A DNA stretch of 64,000 nt from Antrodiella citrinella (taxonomy: Eukaryota; Basidiomycota; Agaricomycetes; Polyporales; Steccherinaceae): the NCBI GenBank assembly GCA_004802725.1, contig SGPM01000010.1, positions 158,655 through 222,654 on the forward strand, written 5' to 3'. The translations under genes and the position numbers were made by a program. How positions within the stretch are numbered: position 1 is the stretch's first letter; each line of letters starts with the position of its first letter. Shown one piece after another: positions 35,444 to 48,116 of this stretch. Below the pieces are notes generated by a model. It had not been told where the DNA came from. It saw only the letters and a list, made by a program, of their open reading frames with translations, and made no database searches.

Positions 35444-37981
35444 ATGTCCAGCAATGCCTATAAGCAGGTGCGTCGTTGTCGAACAGCTAGAAACACGTCG
35501 ACTGACATGAATTAAGGCTACTGCTGCTCCGCCCACTCTACAAGAAGCTCAAACAGCAGCGTTATTGACCCTTCTAAGCCTCAACAGCTCAGATGCGTCA
35601 GTGTCCTCACCATTGGGCCCTAAAGCAGGTGGTTCTTCCTCTCCAGCCGTGACCGGCCCCCCGGTGTGGAAGGTCTTGGTGCTAGACCAGCATACAAAGG
35701 ACGTCCTTGCGACCGTCTTGCGGGTGCAAGATCTGAGGGATGCTGGTGTTACGCTGCATGTGTGGGTTATCAGTCTGCTATCGCCTGATCAATACCTGAC
35801 ATGTATTGTAGACAGTTACACACATCTCGACCACCACTTCCCGATGTGCCTGCTGTATACTTTGTCTCTCCGACTCTCGCCAATGTCAAGCGTATTGCTG
35901 AAGACTTACAGAAAGGGCTATATGAGTCGTTTCACTTGAACTTCATTGAACCGCTCCCGAGAGCATTATTGGAAGAGCTCGCAGCATCGGCTGCGCGTGA
36001 TGATACCGGAGAGTTTATTGAGCAGGTATGTATCACAACCTTCATCCACAGTTGTTCTCAGCTGAGCCATGACCGAGAACAGGTCGTAGATCAATATCTT
36101 TCCTTCATCTCACCTTCCTCTTCACTGTTCTCCCTTACACCTACACCCCCAAAAGCAACACCCGCCACCCCAGGCCCTTCCGCGCCACCACTTCCTGTGT
36201 CTGAGGATCACACGACATATACCAAGCTGAACTCTCCATCATCCACAGAGCAAGAAATTGAGGAGGAAATTGAACGGGTGGCCAACGGCTTGTTCTGCGT
36301 GATTGCTACCATGGGTATGAATTCAACCCTTTCATATGAAACGGTACACTTACTGTTCGCTTAGGCCATGTCCCTTTGATTCGCTGTCCCCGAGGCAATG
36401 CAGCGGAGATGATTGCGAAGAAACTAGAAACCAAGATACGGGACGCTATTCTATCAGCTTCCCGGTCGCATGCCCCGTCATTGTTTGCCCAAGACGCGAC
36501 AGGCTTGTCGAATCTGCAAAGACCACGTCAGTTGCGCCTCAAACTATGCTGTATCATACTGACATACGTCATAGTGTTACTCATTTTGGATCGTAATATT
36601 GACTTGGTGTCCATGGTCTCGCATGGGTGGACATATCAGGCACTGGCATCGGATTGTCTCGAAATGAAACTAAACCGTGTTGTAGTCTCACAACCTCAGA
36701 AGCGATCATACGACCTGGACTCGAAGGATTTCTTCTGGACAAAGAATGCTGCCAGTCCTTTCCCTCAAGTAGCAGAAGAGATCGACACAGAACTCAACCG
36801 GTATAAGCAGGATGCTGCTGAGATCACACGGTCAACTGGTGTCAGCGACATGAGTGATATCGCGCAAATGTGAGTGTGACGAAATCCCCGAGTTGTTATG
36901 TGATTAACGTGGTATGTCGTAGGGATCTTTCCGCCAATGCCGCACACCTGAAGGCTGCAATCACCCAACTACCGGAATTAACAGCTCGCAAAGCGACGCT
37001 TGATACTCATATGAACATCGCGACTGCGTTGTTGGAGGAGATCAAGAAGCGAGGACTGGACGAACTCTTCAGCACAGAAGAGAGTATCGCTAAACAGGTT
37101 CAACTCCATTTTTAATACAGCGCCATTGATTACATCTGACCCTTTCTGCAGACTGTCCAGACCATCCTTGAGACACTTCGTAACCCGAAGCCCGACGTAG
37201 CTCCAACTGCTGTGGACAAGTTGCGACTCGTTATTGTGTTCTATCTCTCCTCTCCAGACAGTGCCATCAGCAAAGATGACATCACAGAACTCGAGAAAGA
37301 ATTGAAAGCTGCGGGCTCTGACATTTCCGCCTTCGAGTACGTCCGGCGTACGAGGGAAATTTCTCGTATGACAGTACCAAGTGCAGTGGGTGGGTCTTCC
37401 ACTCCTGTCCTTGGTACCGGAACACCAGGTGGAGAGCTCTTCAAAGGTTTCAGCGCTCTCGGAAACAGGGTGAGCAGTCGTTGTATCTTTCAAACCCGTC
37501 TCACCTCACTAATGACAATCTCACCTGATTTGTGAATGTATAGCTCACTGACAGGTTGAAGGATGGTGGTTTGGAGAACCTCATCAGCGGCGTGAAAAAC
37601 TTCCTCCCGGCCAACAAACTCCTTCCTGTAACGCGCCTCACCGAAGCCCTTATGGACTCTTCCTCCGCATCAAACCAGTCGTTGCAAGAGACCGATGATT
37701 ATCTGTACCTCGATCCCAGGGCTCCTCGGAATCCTAACGCCGGTTTGGGCATCAGCGGCGTCGGTGCTCCAGCTGCCGGTGGCGCGAGCGGACGCGCGCG
37801 GCGAATGGCATTCAACGACGGCATCGTGTTCGTCGTGGGCGGTGCTGGATACGTCGAGTACGGCAATTTGGAGGAATGGGCGAAGAAGACGTGCAAGAGA
37901 GTCACGTATGGTGGTACTGAGATTCTGGACCCCGTAGGATTTGTGCGTATTCTGGAGCGGTTAGGCAAGGCGAGCTCATAG
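35444..37981 (+). CDS. SLY1: SLY1/SCFD1, Sec1/Munc18 protein of ER-Golgi transport
   Basis: Exon 1 is tiny (MSSNAYKQ, ending before a GTGCGT donor at 35468) and joins to [20 protein letters not shown]. The SM-family fold follows, with [38 protein letters not shown], the hallmark [20 protein letters not shown], and a C-terminal domain ending in [20 protein letters not shown] and [12 protein letters not shown]. Sly1 binds the syntaxin Sed5 and helps SNARE assembly between ER and Golgi. The introns are short and in phase. Two Ser/Pro-rich insertions (around [17 protein letters not shown] and ASGRARR) are usual for basidiomycete versions. Identity is firm. Confidence 0.95.
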
Positions 37982-38146
37982 ACAATTTGAATATTGTTCG
38001 TTCGTGCACATGCGATTTTGTTCTCATTTCATTTTTCGGCTTTGCAATCTATAAATCCGGAGCCGAGAAGGGGTGATGCTCGACCATATTACTACACTGA
38101 TGGTACATATCATTCCTCCACATATAAAGACCGTCAACCCAGTAGT

Positions 38147-39393
38147 CTACTTCTTCTTCTGCTGCATGGAGAGAATCTGAACAAGTCGAATGCTACACAT
38201 AGAATTATCAGATGACAGCCTTGACAACATAGATATGAGACCTTACAAAATATTGATCATGTCTAATTCAAGTCCGATGGACTCCTTCAGCGGGTCTCGT
38301 AGGATGACTCCAGCATGAGCCATTTTCGCGTGCTGCAGGATCTTCTGAGTGCTGAAGGGCCGTGAGACAAAGTAAGTATGCAGACTTCGTGGCAGGAGCT
38401 TACTCGTAGAGGACGAAACCGCTGAAAACCGCCAGACCGCCGTAGAGGGAGATAGCCTCAGCCACTGCAAGACCGCGCATACCGAGAGGAAGGGCCATTG
38501 GAGCAAGGGAGCTCAGAGCGACCACTGTGACACCGGCAAGCAGAGGTCCTCCCATGTACAGGTATGTGTCATTCCTAGTAGCACAACATGAATCAACAGC
38601 CGTACGGCGGCAAGGACACTAGAGGGACTTACTTAGCTGTCGCACCAACATAGGAAAGGGCACCGACGACACCACATGTGTAGAGCGCGGCACGAGATAA
38701 GATGGCGGGTGCAACGAAGAACAGAGGGCTCAGGGTAGCTGCTTGGCACATGTTGAAACCCTGACGACATGCATGAGGATCGGTTTTGTTGCTGAAGGAA
38801 TAAATCGGCTCACTATCCAGAATGTATGCTTTAACACAGCGTTCTCCGGTGAAGTATGCATAGCACCCATCATGGTACCAATGGATCCAACCAGACTGAC
38901 ACCGAGTACAAGCCATGGGTTCGCTGACATGAGCCGGATGGCAAATCCAGACTTGAACAAGGAACGCGCTGCGATAGCCGTGAGCACAAGTCCTCCACCA
39001 GTATACTTGAAGCTGTCATTCAGATACGACTGCTCTTCAAGGGACAATCCGTCTCGAGTCTCTCGGTTGAAGAATACATTGACTGCGACAACGGCTCCTG
39101 CTACAGTAGCCTACATGAACATGGTATCAACACTGAGTAAATTGAACGGCATACATGATTCCGATACTTACAGAAGTTATGGCAAACTTCTTCCAGGCCT
39201 CTGCCTGACTTGGCCGCGCAACAACGGCTGCGTCTGTGAAGAGAGTACGAGCATTCCTAGCTGCGAACGATGCTCGGGATGACGCAAAGACATTGGGTCG
39301 TAATGAGCTGAAGTTCCGGGAGGTCTGACGAGCCGAAAACTGAAGCGGGGTCTTGAAAGAGTGGAAAAGCAAGAAAGCACTGGGCCGTATCAT
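38147..39393 (-). CDS. Mitochondrial Bax-inhibitor-like protein of the GHITM/MICS1 type
   Basis: The start at 39393 gives MIRPSAFLLFHSFKTPLQFS, an Arg/Ser/Phe-rich presequence. A helical hydrophobic core follows: ATVAGAVVAVNVFF, YTGGGLVLTAIAARSLFKSG, WLVLGVSLVGSIGTMMGAM, LSPLFFVAPAILSRAALYT and GLAVAEAISLYGGLAVFSGF. The C-terminus is QKILQHAKMAHAG followed by a helix and a basic QQKKK end (after a GTAAGG intron near 38250). These match the BI-1 superfamily branch containing human GHITM/MICS1, an inner mitochondrial membrane protein implicated in cristae shape and cation/proton exchange. The family is firm. The exact transport role in fungi is not known to me. Confidence 0.88.
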
Positions 39394-39712
39394 CTCTGCT
39401 CGAGAGAGCTCAAAATGTTCAGATGTGACTTAGGAGGTTGGTGGTGGTAAGCAGTCGAGTGAGTGCTCGCTTACCGCCGGGCCCTTTCGATCTGACGCTT
39501 TAGCGCCATATGCCGGTTTCACCCGACACATACTTACCACTTCCAAGCAGGCACGCGCAGACGTCCATATCTTACTTCTTACTTTCCTTTCGCAACATAT
39601 GTACATACACACCACATTCGTTTCCGTACACATGCCTAAGTATGCTCATTCCGTTGTGTTCTGTTCCGTTTTTAGCACCATCCCGTAAGCCGTATCAATA
39701 ATCACTTACCCG
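39394..39712. other. Intergenic region upstream of the Bax-inhibitor-like gene
   Basis: These bases contain the promoter of the GHITM-type gene on the minus strand. Pyrimidine-rich patches near 39580 are seen. No gene was identified. Confidence 0.35.
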
Positions 39713-40115
39713 TCACGGTGCATTGTATTCACCTTGGTAGCGTTTCAAAGTCTCCGCGTTGAGCTCTTCAAGCCTCTCTTCTTCTCGTCGCAATTCCTCC
39801 TTCGATTGAACAGGCCAAGAACAATTTTGGGTCTGGCACATTGCGACATATTCCAGACATAGCTCGTAGGACCACCTGCTTGTGCGCGCGGCGACTGAGA
39901 AAGGTTTCATCGTAATCATATAAACTTTGCCAAGGCAAAACCCAGCCAATACTAGTGAGTCTGCTACGTAAACGCACTACTACTACACAATGCTGAACAT
40001 AATGTTGGGAAGCGATGTTTCTTGTACTCGTATGAACGAAGCGCAGGTGTTCTCCCAGCAGACATGCATGACGGGTCTCGCAGTTGTGGTACGATAGCAT
40101 CGTACTCACTACCAC
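39713..40115 (-). CDS. Tentative small spliced protein with Cys-containing helix
   Basis: The last exon reads ARTSRWSYELCLEYVAMCQT QNCSW-type text and then a charged helix (KEELRREEERLEELNAETL) to a stop at 39713. A CTCAG acceptor near 39898 and a CACTAG near 39954 suggest one or two introns upstream, but the first exon is not resolved. Three Cys in a short helix are reminiscent of small mitochondrial Cys proteins, yet the twin CX9C spacing is not met. No family is assigned. Confidence 0.3.
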
Positions 40116-40214
40116 TCGGAATTCCCCTTCCTCAGAACATTGGGTCCCTCATTCAGCATTTTTTTACACAACAGGTCCTGCCAAGTCGACCGACCATATG
40201 GTTGATACTCTTGT

Positions 40215-40220
40215 CTTATC
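40215..40220 (-). promoter_or_regulatory. GATA-factor site upstream of PTR2
   Basis: GATAAG is read on the minus strand about 130 bases before the PTR2 start. Fungal nitrogen-uptake genes are often controlled by GATA factors (AreA/Nit2/Gln3), so this single site is a plausible but unproven element. A TATAAG-like string follows at about 40242. Confidence 0.35.
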
Positions 40221-40348
40221 TATTGCGCTCGTCTTTCAGCTTATAAGAGTTCCATGGGCATCGAACATGAAACCAGTCGTCGACTAGTCACCGCTGTCTT
40301 TATTCGTCTCCCTTCCTGCACTGATCAGAGTAATCAGTGTTACTCGAC

Positions 40349-42529
40349 ATGATCTCCGCCGACGAGAAGACTATCAAAGCAGTACATGACGATGTATCCG
40401 TCGTCGACGAGAAAGCTGATCACAGCAGCGACGACCATTTGGTCGAGGGTTCTGATGATGTGACAGAGCTCGAGTTCAAGACTCTTCGGCATGTAGCAGA
40501 TACCCTCCCCTACACAGCGTGGCTCGTTGTCATCGTTGAGTTCGCCGAGCGGTATGTTTGCTTTTTCTCACTTCGACCATATACAGGACTGATTATTCGT
40601 TGATAGCTGGTCATACTATGGCACGACGAACTCATACAACAACTACATTCGTGCCGGACTTCCTCGTGGTTCGACCACTGGTGCTGTTGCCTGGTACGAC
40701 CGGGAGAACGGTGTTGCAGGTGCTCTTGGACAAGGTGTACAGAAGGCTTTTGCCATCCGAACGGTCAGTTCACACCTACACCTCATTCATCTCGCCTTTG
40801 GCCTCATTCCCATGTAGTTCAACACGTTTTGGGTGTATGTTACCCCTCTACTTGGTGGAATTCTGGCCGACACTGTCTGGGGCAGATACAAGACCATCAT
40901 GGTTTTCTCGCTCATCTGCCTGTAAGAGTCATTGACCAGAGCCGTTCAAAGTCATCAAACTCACTTTGTCATTGTAGCGTCGGTCACGTAATATTGGTCG
41001 CATCTGCTGCTCCTTCTGTCATTGCACACCCGAGCACCTCTGTCGGCGTGCTAGTGCTATCCATTGCAATCATCGGTCTTGGTGCCGGAGGCATCAAGGC
41101 CAATGTCTCACCCATGGTCGCCGACCAGTATACCGGGAAACTTCGGAAAGAAACTCTGCCCTCCGGCGAAGTCATTATTCGCTCTCCTGCTATCACCTAT
41201 CAGTCCATCTACCTCTTCTTCTACGCCGCCATCAATCTTGGGTCTTGCGGTGCTATCTCTGCTGCATTCATTGCCCGTGACCATGGATACTGGGTTTCTT
41301 TCCTTGTCCCCACCCTTATCTTCTGTTTAGTCCCCGTTGTCTTGGTGGTTGGTAAAGGGCAGTATGTGAAGACTCCTCCGCGTGGTTCCGTTGTGCTCGA
41401 GGTACATCAACCCTCACATGAGAATATGTTTTGGCCTCTTACTGCTTTTGATAGACCATTCGCGTCATCGGGTATGCACTGTCCCCAGCATGGTCACTCA
41501 ATCCACTTCAAACTATTCGCAATGTCCGAAAACCCGATTTCTGGGACCCCGCCAAGCCCAGCTCTCGTAATGGCAACATCCCTGCAAAAATGGTTTGGGA
41601 TGATGAATTCGTTGGTGAAGTCGCCCGTACTGTCAAGGCCTGCCAGGTCTTCTTGTTTTTCCCGTTCTTCTGGCTCTGTGAGTAACGCTGAATTCATAAT
41701 ACGTAACTGTCTAAACATTTGTTCAGGTTACTCCCAAATTGACGGTAACCTCGGTACCATGGCTGCTGCCATGAAGCTCCACGGCACACCGAACGATCTC
41801 ATCCAAAACTTCAACCCAATTTCCATCATCGTAAGCCCTCTTGTATCTGGCTCAGCGCTTAGCAGTACTTACTTAGCGTATCCGAACAGATCATGATTCC
41901 CATTTTCAATTATGGGATCTACCCTCTCCTGCGCAAATGGGGTATCAACTTCTCACCCATCAAGCGTATCTACGCTGGATTCCTGGTCGCTGGTCTCGCC
42001 ATGTTGTACGCCGCTATCCTGGAGAAGTTTTTGTACGAGAAATCTCCTTGCCACGACAATCAGCCTTCCGAATGTCAGAACGCAGACACGACACCAAACC
42101 AAGCCCCCATCAACGTTTGGGTCGTTTCCGGTCCATACATCCTCGTCGGTCTAGCTGAAATCTTCGTAAGCCTATATCTTACTGTAATGGGTCATCATGA
42201 CATCTTCGCTAAGAATCTTGAAGGCTTCGATCACCTCGCTCGAGTATGCCTACACCAAAGCACCTCAGCGCATGAAGTCCGTGGTCATGGCGTTCTCTCA
42301 ATTTCAGAACGCCTTGTCCTCCGCCATCAACTTCGCGCTCACCGCTGTCAACGTCGAATGGCGCTACACGTGGCTCTTCGGCTCCTTCGCCGTCGTTGCG
42401 TGGGTCGTCGGAACCATCTTCATGATCGTCTTCCGCGACTTGGACAAGATGGAGGACCATTTGAATATTATCGGCACCGGTGATCGTGCGGGCTTTGCTG
42501 ACGAGGCTGAAATCAAGGATAGGACATGA
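40349..42529 (+). CDS. PTR2: Proton-coupled di/tripeptide transporter PTR2 (POT family)
   Basis: The ATG at 40349 gives MISADEKTIKAVHDDVSVVD and an acidic cytosolic N-terminus. The first helix carries EFAERWSYYG, after splicing CG|C at 40553. This is the POT E-x-x-E-R signature that couples protons to peptide uptake. GRYKTIMVFSLICLVGHVIL, IIGLGAGGIKANVSPMVADQ, ITYQSIYLFFYAAINLGS and later helices (IYAGFLVAGLAMLYAAILEK, VWVVSGPYILVGLAEIF, WLFGSFAVVAWVVGTIFMIV) complete a 12-helix carrier. Two family patterns, FFYxxIN and GGIKxxV, are intact. It should work in the plasma membrane. Many short introns are present. One near 42165 separates LVGLAEIF from the region of ITSLEYAYTKAPQRMKS, the second POT signature region. 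Confidence 0.94.
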
Positions 42530-43009
42530 TTCATAGGCTACACTGAACTCAGGCTGTTGCGACTTGCCAGCGTGGTGTTATTTGAATTGTTTACCGTGTT
42601 ACTAAATTCATGAATACATACGTACCTACATTGCATATGAGCAGTCACCCTGTACTAGGTTTAACAACTTCATACCTAGTTGTCTGACTGTACATCATGA
42701 TTGACTGTCTGTCTCCCTCCGCGCTGCGCAGCTGCGTGATAACAAAACTTAAAATCCTGCTCAGAAGAGTCAAAACCTACTCGCCGCTAGCGAGCAAGTT
42801 CCTGCGGCGGCACGCTGCACTTTCGGGTTACTGAAAGCCACTGACTCAGGCCGACTTCTGCCGAACATATGCAAGCGTTCGGCATATATAATGACGTACT
42901 GGACATTACTAGAGACAAGTAAGGAGACAGCGATTACAGACAGAACAACGATTTTACCAACACATCCAGGAAACCATACAGACAACCATCAGACAAAGCA
43001 CACGTACTA
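42530..43009. other. Convergent 3' region between PTR2 and the TBL1-like gene
   Basis: About 480 bases with both 3' ends. A TATATAATG string near 42890 and a weak minus open frame (42770-42985) have no other support. No repeat or RNA was recognised. Confidence 0.4.
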
Positions 43010-45172
43010 TTACTGCAGCGCAGCAATCTGAGAAACATCGACAACTCCAACTTTTGTCGACTCAAGGGCTAGTGCCATCCTGTTCACGGCCCCCAGCTGC
43101 TGCCAGCCTATCTCGAAAATGGCAGGACGTGCATTACCGCTGTGCCACGTCCAACGCCTCTCTCGTGTCTGAAGAAGTGCATTAGCTCATGCAACACACC
43201 GCAGCACCGTAGAACTCACCTTCACATCGTAGACATGGAGCCATCCGTCGCCACTACCCGTTGCTATGAACCGAGCGTCTGGACTAAACGACAGTGCAAA
43301 GATCGGTCCTCTCTTATCGTCGAAGATGTGCAAACAATCTCCTGTCGTGCTGTCCCATAGCCGACATGTCTGATCGAAGGATGATCTGTAGGAGGTTAGA
43401 CGAACATATTTCGGGCAACCTGTGGACTGCACTCACGTAGCTAGAATTTCATTCGACCCCGACGCCGTTTGTGGACACCACAGGATGCTGCTTACAGCTT
43501 GCTCGTGACCTGGGAGTACTCGTACGGTATCATTCGGAGGTTCAGAAGTCGAAAGGTCCGCAACATTCCATATTCGTGCGGTGCCGTCGTCGGAGCATGA
43601 TGCAAGAAGGGTTCGCTTGGGATTACATTTAATTTGATTCACGTCTTTCAAATGTCCTCTGCTAAATGTTTAGCAAAATGTCCTAGCAGACCGAGCTGAC
43701 TACGTACGAGAAGGTCTTGATTGGTGTTGTCGAAGTAAGTCTCCACACATGAATTTGTGTGTCGGCACCACAACTAGCGAAGACATCTTCGGCTATCCAA
43801 TCTATATCCAGGCAGCACTCTGCGCACGGCCATTATACAAATTGTCCCCAAATGTCAGGTATGTACGCACCTTTATGGCAAGTAAACTGCTTAAGCAGTT
43901 GTTTCTTCGCGACGTCCCAAACGCACACTGAACCGTCCAGACTTGCTGTGAGGAGCATATCCCCCGTTTTCGAGAATCGCGTCGCGAATATGGGACCCTT
44001 CTCCACCGATGGAACTTAATACAGATTGTACGTCTATGGGAAAATGCGTATTCACCTTATGCTGCTCGTAGGAATAGTATAGAGTCCCCGAGGCGTCGCA
44101 CACTCTGAGAATAGCATCGTAGGATCCTGAAGCCAGTAATGTTCCATCCGGATTCCAATCTAGTGAAGTCAGATCGCCCTGATCCGCTTTGGGTAGATAG
44201 GCTAGCTGCGCAGGGTTCTCCACTGTACCTGTAGTGGCAAAGTCTTCGGGTACATTCCAAATGTTCAGCACGGTGTCTTTTGAACTGGACATCTGCGTCA
44301 AGCTATGTCAAAGTTAATCGCATAGAGGTACGCACCCGCTGGCCAGAGAGGTGGCATTGACGGGATTCCAAGAGCATAAGAATACCTGAATCGACAGGTC
44401 AGACAGGAATGTATTGATCTCACGAGAATACGCACCTCCGACTTATGACCTTCAAGGAAATTCACCGGTACGTCCTCCACGATCCTTTCAGGCCTATCCT
44501 TGATTTCAGCCGCAAGTGCACTTCTCGCAGCTACGCGTGGCACTTCAGCAGGCACGTGTGGCATCGGAGTGGAAGCTTTGGTGGCTGACCGGAGGCTATT
44601 ATTGAGTGAAATATATATTACAGGGCAAGAAAACTTACGTGGCGCAGAAGACCCAACGCTATCCAAATCCATCATGTCTTCAGTCCTGGCACGCTTTTCC
44701 TTTCGATTCGGCTCCGTGACCACTGTATCAGCTTTTCTCTTTTCGCTACCACTCGTCATCGGTAAAGGTTCTGGTGGTACAGGGGGCGGTTCGAAAGAGA
44801 ATGTCGCAGGTAGTGAAGGATCGACTGAACAGACATGGCGATTCAGGACTGTGAAGGGTGCCTTGCAATTCGTTGTGACTGTAGTCCCTCTCCAGTGAGC
44901 TTCTGCCTCGGAGTACAAGAGGGCTTTACTGAGAAGTTCAACAAGCTCTCCTCGAGCTATGTGCACTCTGCTGAGCGGTGTGCGGTCCAGTTGGCCTTCT
45001 GCGCGAAGCACGAACGCGCTATGCTGGAAACCTGGTATTGCTAGTCTCAGTGAGCTGGTCATCTCGTAAGATGAGGACATAACATACCTGAATCTTGGAA
45101 GTAGGCATGTATAAGACAATTGACCTCTTCAGCGGTGATGCGTGCTGGTTCATATGGATCCGGGAGCGCCAT
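43010..45172 (-). CDS. TBL1/TBL1XR1 (Sif2-like) LisH-WD40 corepressor subunit
   Basis: The start at 45172 gives MALPDPYEPARITAEEVNCL, joined by an intron to GFQHSAFVLRAEGQL. Together these form an N-terminal LisH dimerisation motif. A Pro/Lys-rich linker (PMTSGSEKRKADTVV) with a likely nuclear signal follows. The C-terminal half is a WD40 propeller: FLEGHKSEVF, DTVLNIWNVPED, DLTSLDWNPDGTLLASGSYD, GSVCVWDVAKKQLL, TLLASCSDDGTARIWNV, QTCRLWDSTTGDCL and FIATGSGDGWLHVYDV. Human TBL1 and yeast Sif2 belong to NCoR/SMRT and Set3 histone deacetylase complexes, so a nuclear corepressor role is expected. Ends with DVSQIAALQ. It shares a 209 bp promoter with the DCAF11-like gene. Confidence 0.9.
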
Positions 45173-45381
45173 CGCAGTCAAAGACTGTCAGTGATCTAGT
45201 GATCCTCAGGCTGTTGGTTTTGGCCAGAACAGATCGGGCGCCAAATGAACGATTCGAGATCGGGGTCGGATCGTATCTTATCGTATCCCCTCGGCTTGAT
45301 ATTTCTGTCAGGATACACAAGTGATCATGATTGCTCAGCCCGTCCCACCTTTCCGTCCAACGTCTTCGTCTCTCTCGAACC
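45173..45381. promoter_or_regulatory. Bidirectional promoter between two WD40 genes
   Basis: Only 209 bases separate the divergent start codons of the TBL1-like and DCAF11-like genes. Transcription start sites and control elements of both must be packed here. CTTATCGTATC-like text near 45278 offers imperfect GATA-type sites only. Confidence 0.5.
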
Positions 45382-47861
45382 ATGTCGACCAACAGCATCT
45401 GGAACTTTGACCCCGCTGAAGGTGAAGACGACGGCAGCACACAAAATAATGCGTTCCGTACATTCCTCAACGGTGAGTAGCATATGTTTGCGACCCTTTC
45501 AGACACAGCTCTCACGATACACCATAAGCAGCCGTCATAGATTTGCAGCGACTAGATCCACACGCGCACGAGGAAGAACCTCAGGCCTCTGGTGGTAGAT
45601 CAGGTCAACGGGTGATCACTATCTCGGCAGGAGACCTTCGCCGGTACCTTGCCCTTGCTTCACGACAGGATGGAGAGGAAGGACAAGAGGGCGAAGGGGA
45701 GGACGAGGATGATGACGAGTACAGGCCGGAGGATGACGACGACGAAGATTACGAGTACATGCCTGCGGCACCGCCTGGTCCTCATGGGCGATGGTTTGAA
45801 GAGGTCAAGGATCCCAAGGAGCAGGGTCTGGCGCTCTTGCATGGCGGTGAATTCGGACGGATAGGACATCAATTGAAGTCTAGAGCCAACGACAACAACA
45901 TTGCGAGGACATTACTTCGCAGAGGAGCTCAAGTTCGGCCAGTGCCTCGAGAGGATATTGCTAGCGTGAGTGTCCGCCTGTTCACACGACACCTGCACCT
46001 CACGCCGCGTGGTGGTTTCGTAGGACATCGTCCCAAACTCAGACGGTACAGCAGTAGCAAGCTATCAGGCTAATGCATACGTTGGACAGTATTCGTCAGG
46101 TTCGTCAGCGCAAACACGTTGAGTATCCTTCACTAATCGTTTGGACAGACTCCTCTTTCTATTACACATGTGTTAGAGGTAGACTGGCATGCTTTGTTTC
46201 TCTTGGTGCATCTTTCTAACAGCATCTCTACAGATTTCATGCTGCATATATACGATACCACGCAACCCATTGCACCGAATACGCCAGGCGGCATCTCTCG
46301 CTTTAGGGACACAGGCCACGAAACTTCGATGAAACTCATTAAATCCATCAGAGCATACGCAGATAGGTGGACTATTACCGACTCTCATTTGAGCCCTGAT
46401 AACCAACGGTTCGTCATTTCTGGTGCCAGTCTAAAATGGGCATAACTGACGATTGCTTCTAGCATGATCTACGCCACGGTGGTGAGCATATAACTCTCAG
46501 TCAGTATATGCGTATGCTCACAACATTACAGTCCAACAATGTGTACATGACTTCGACCCTGGATCAATCATCTACAACTACAGCTATTAATTTTGCCGAT
46601 CGAACCACAAGGCGGCGTCGCGGTCTCGAGTATGATCACGACGAAGATCACTACAGCATTTGGAGTTGTAAGTTTTCTGCTGACGGCAATGAAATTGTTG
46701 CTGGCGGTCGAGAAATGATATTCGGTACGTTGCAGTTTTTTAGTCACAGCCCGCTTTGACATTTAAATTCGTTATACGATTTAGTCTATGATTTGTTGGC
46801 GGAAAAGAGGACGGCAAAAATTAAGGCTCACGAGGATGACATCAACAGTTGCTGCTGGGCAGATACTGCCTCTGGTAACATTCTCATTAGTGCTTCAGAC
46901 GACACTGTCCTCAAAGTTTGGTAGGCTGAAATTGTCTTGCACCTTTGCTTCGATTTCTGATGAATGCATGCAGGGATCGACGTTCTCTGGGTGGTGAATC
47001 TCAGACACCGTCAGGCGTGCTTATTGGACACACGGAAGGTATCACCTACGTTTCTGCCAAAGGCGACGGACGATATGTCATCTCCAACGGGAAGGACCAG
47101 AACATTCGACTCTGGGACTTGCGAATGATGCGAAGTAACCAGGAATATGAGCAAGTTAAGGGGAGACACTACGGCATTCCTCACTTCGACTACCGGTATG
47201 GACACTGCTAGTCACGCCAGCGTACTGTTTTTACTGACACATTCTTTTCACAGGAGTGGTTCATATCCCAAACCGAGGACTAGAGCCCATCCAAAAGATT
47301 GTAGTGTCATGCAATACACTGGACACGAGGTCCTCCGCACTCTTATCAGATGTCACTTCAGTCCAGCTGAGACAACAGGCGGACAATACATCTATTCAGG
47401 CAGTGCAGACGGCCGCATCCATGTCTGGTCTCTAGATGGCCGAGTAGTCCAAGTTCTTGACCGTTCACGGACATTGCCCATGGCGTTTGATCCATCTAGT
47501 CCCGACCCTCCTCCTACGGAGGGTCAGCGGCGGAGAATATGCGTCCGCGATGTCAGTTGGCATTCACAGGTACGAAATTTTTGTCTGCGTTCGTGTTGTC
47601 TCCGGACTCAGACTCTTATGTCTGCAGGAACCCATTCTCATGAGCGCTGGTTGGCTTGGAACTGGCTGGGGATCTCGAGAAGCGAGTATCGTTGCCCGAC
47701 ACGAGTGGAAAGGCCTTTCTAAAATGAAATATGCCTTATCGGACTACGTCGAGAAGCAGAAGGCGGAAAGGGACGAAAGAGCGCTGCGAAGGTCTATGCT
47801 GGCAGGGAGAACAAGTAGCATGCCTGGTGCTTTTGGTGAAGACTCGGATGAGGATATGTGA
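45382..47861 (+). CDS. DCAF11/WDR23-like WD40 protein, CUL4-DDB1 substrate receptor
   Basis: The ATG at 45382 gives MSTNSIWNFDPAEGEDDGST. A very acidic stretch (EGEDEDDDEYRPEDDDDEDY) and an EFGRIGHQLK segment follow, typical of DCAF11. The propeller carries SSFYYTCVRDFMLHIYDTT, IWSCKFSADGNEIVAGG, DDTVLKVWDRRSLGG, DGRYVISNGKDQNIRLWDLR, GQYIYSGSADGRIHVWSLDG and EPILMSAGWLGTGWG. The WDRR and WDLR ends of two repeats are WDxR boxes that contact DDB1 in CUL4 ligases. Human WDR23 recognises NRF2 and other substrates for ubiquitination. The fungal substrate is unknown. Several alternative donors around 46100-46190 were resolved from conservation (G|GTTCGT and AGAG|GTAGAC). Confidence 0.9.
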
Positions 47862-48116
47862 GCTGTCTTTCTGATGTTGAGTGTACACAATGGATCTTCT
47901 TGTATTACTATGTATGTACTATGTACTTGTACACACTGTTGCTATCTTCAACATGCGCGCCCACAGCGTACACGTAACCTGCCAAGCAGTATCAAGGCTA
48001 TACACTAAGTGACAATCGTGGTCTTAGCCTAGCACTGGCCTGCGGAGGCACATATATGTGCGGCTCCGGTATTCGGTTCTCTCTACCCTTACTCTTCAAC
48101 CACCCCCGAAACAAGC

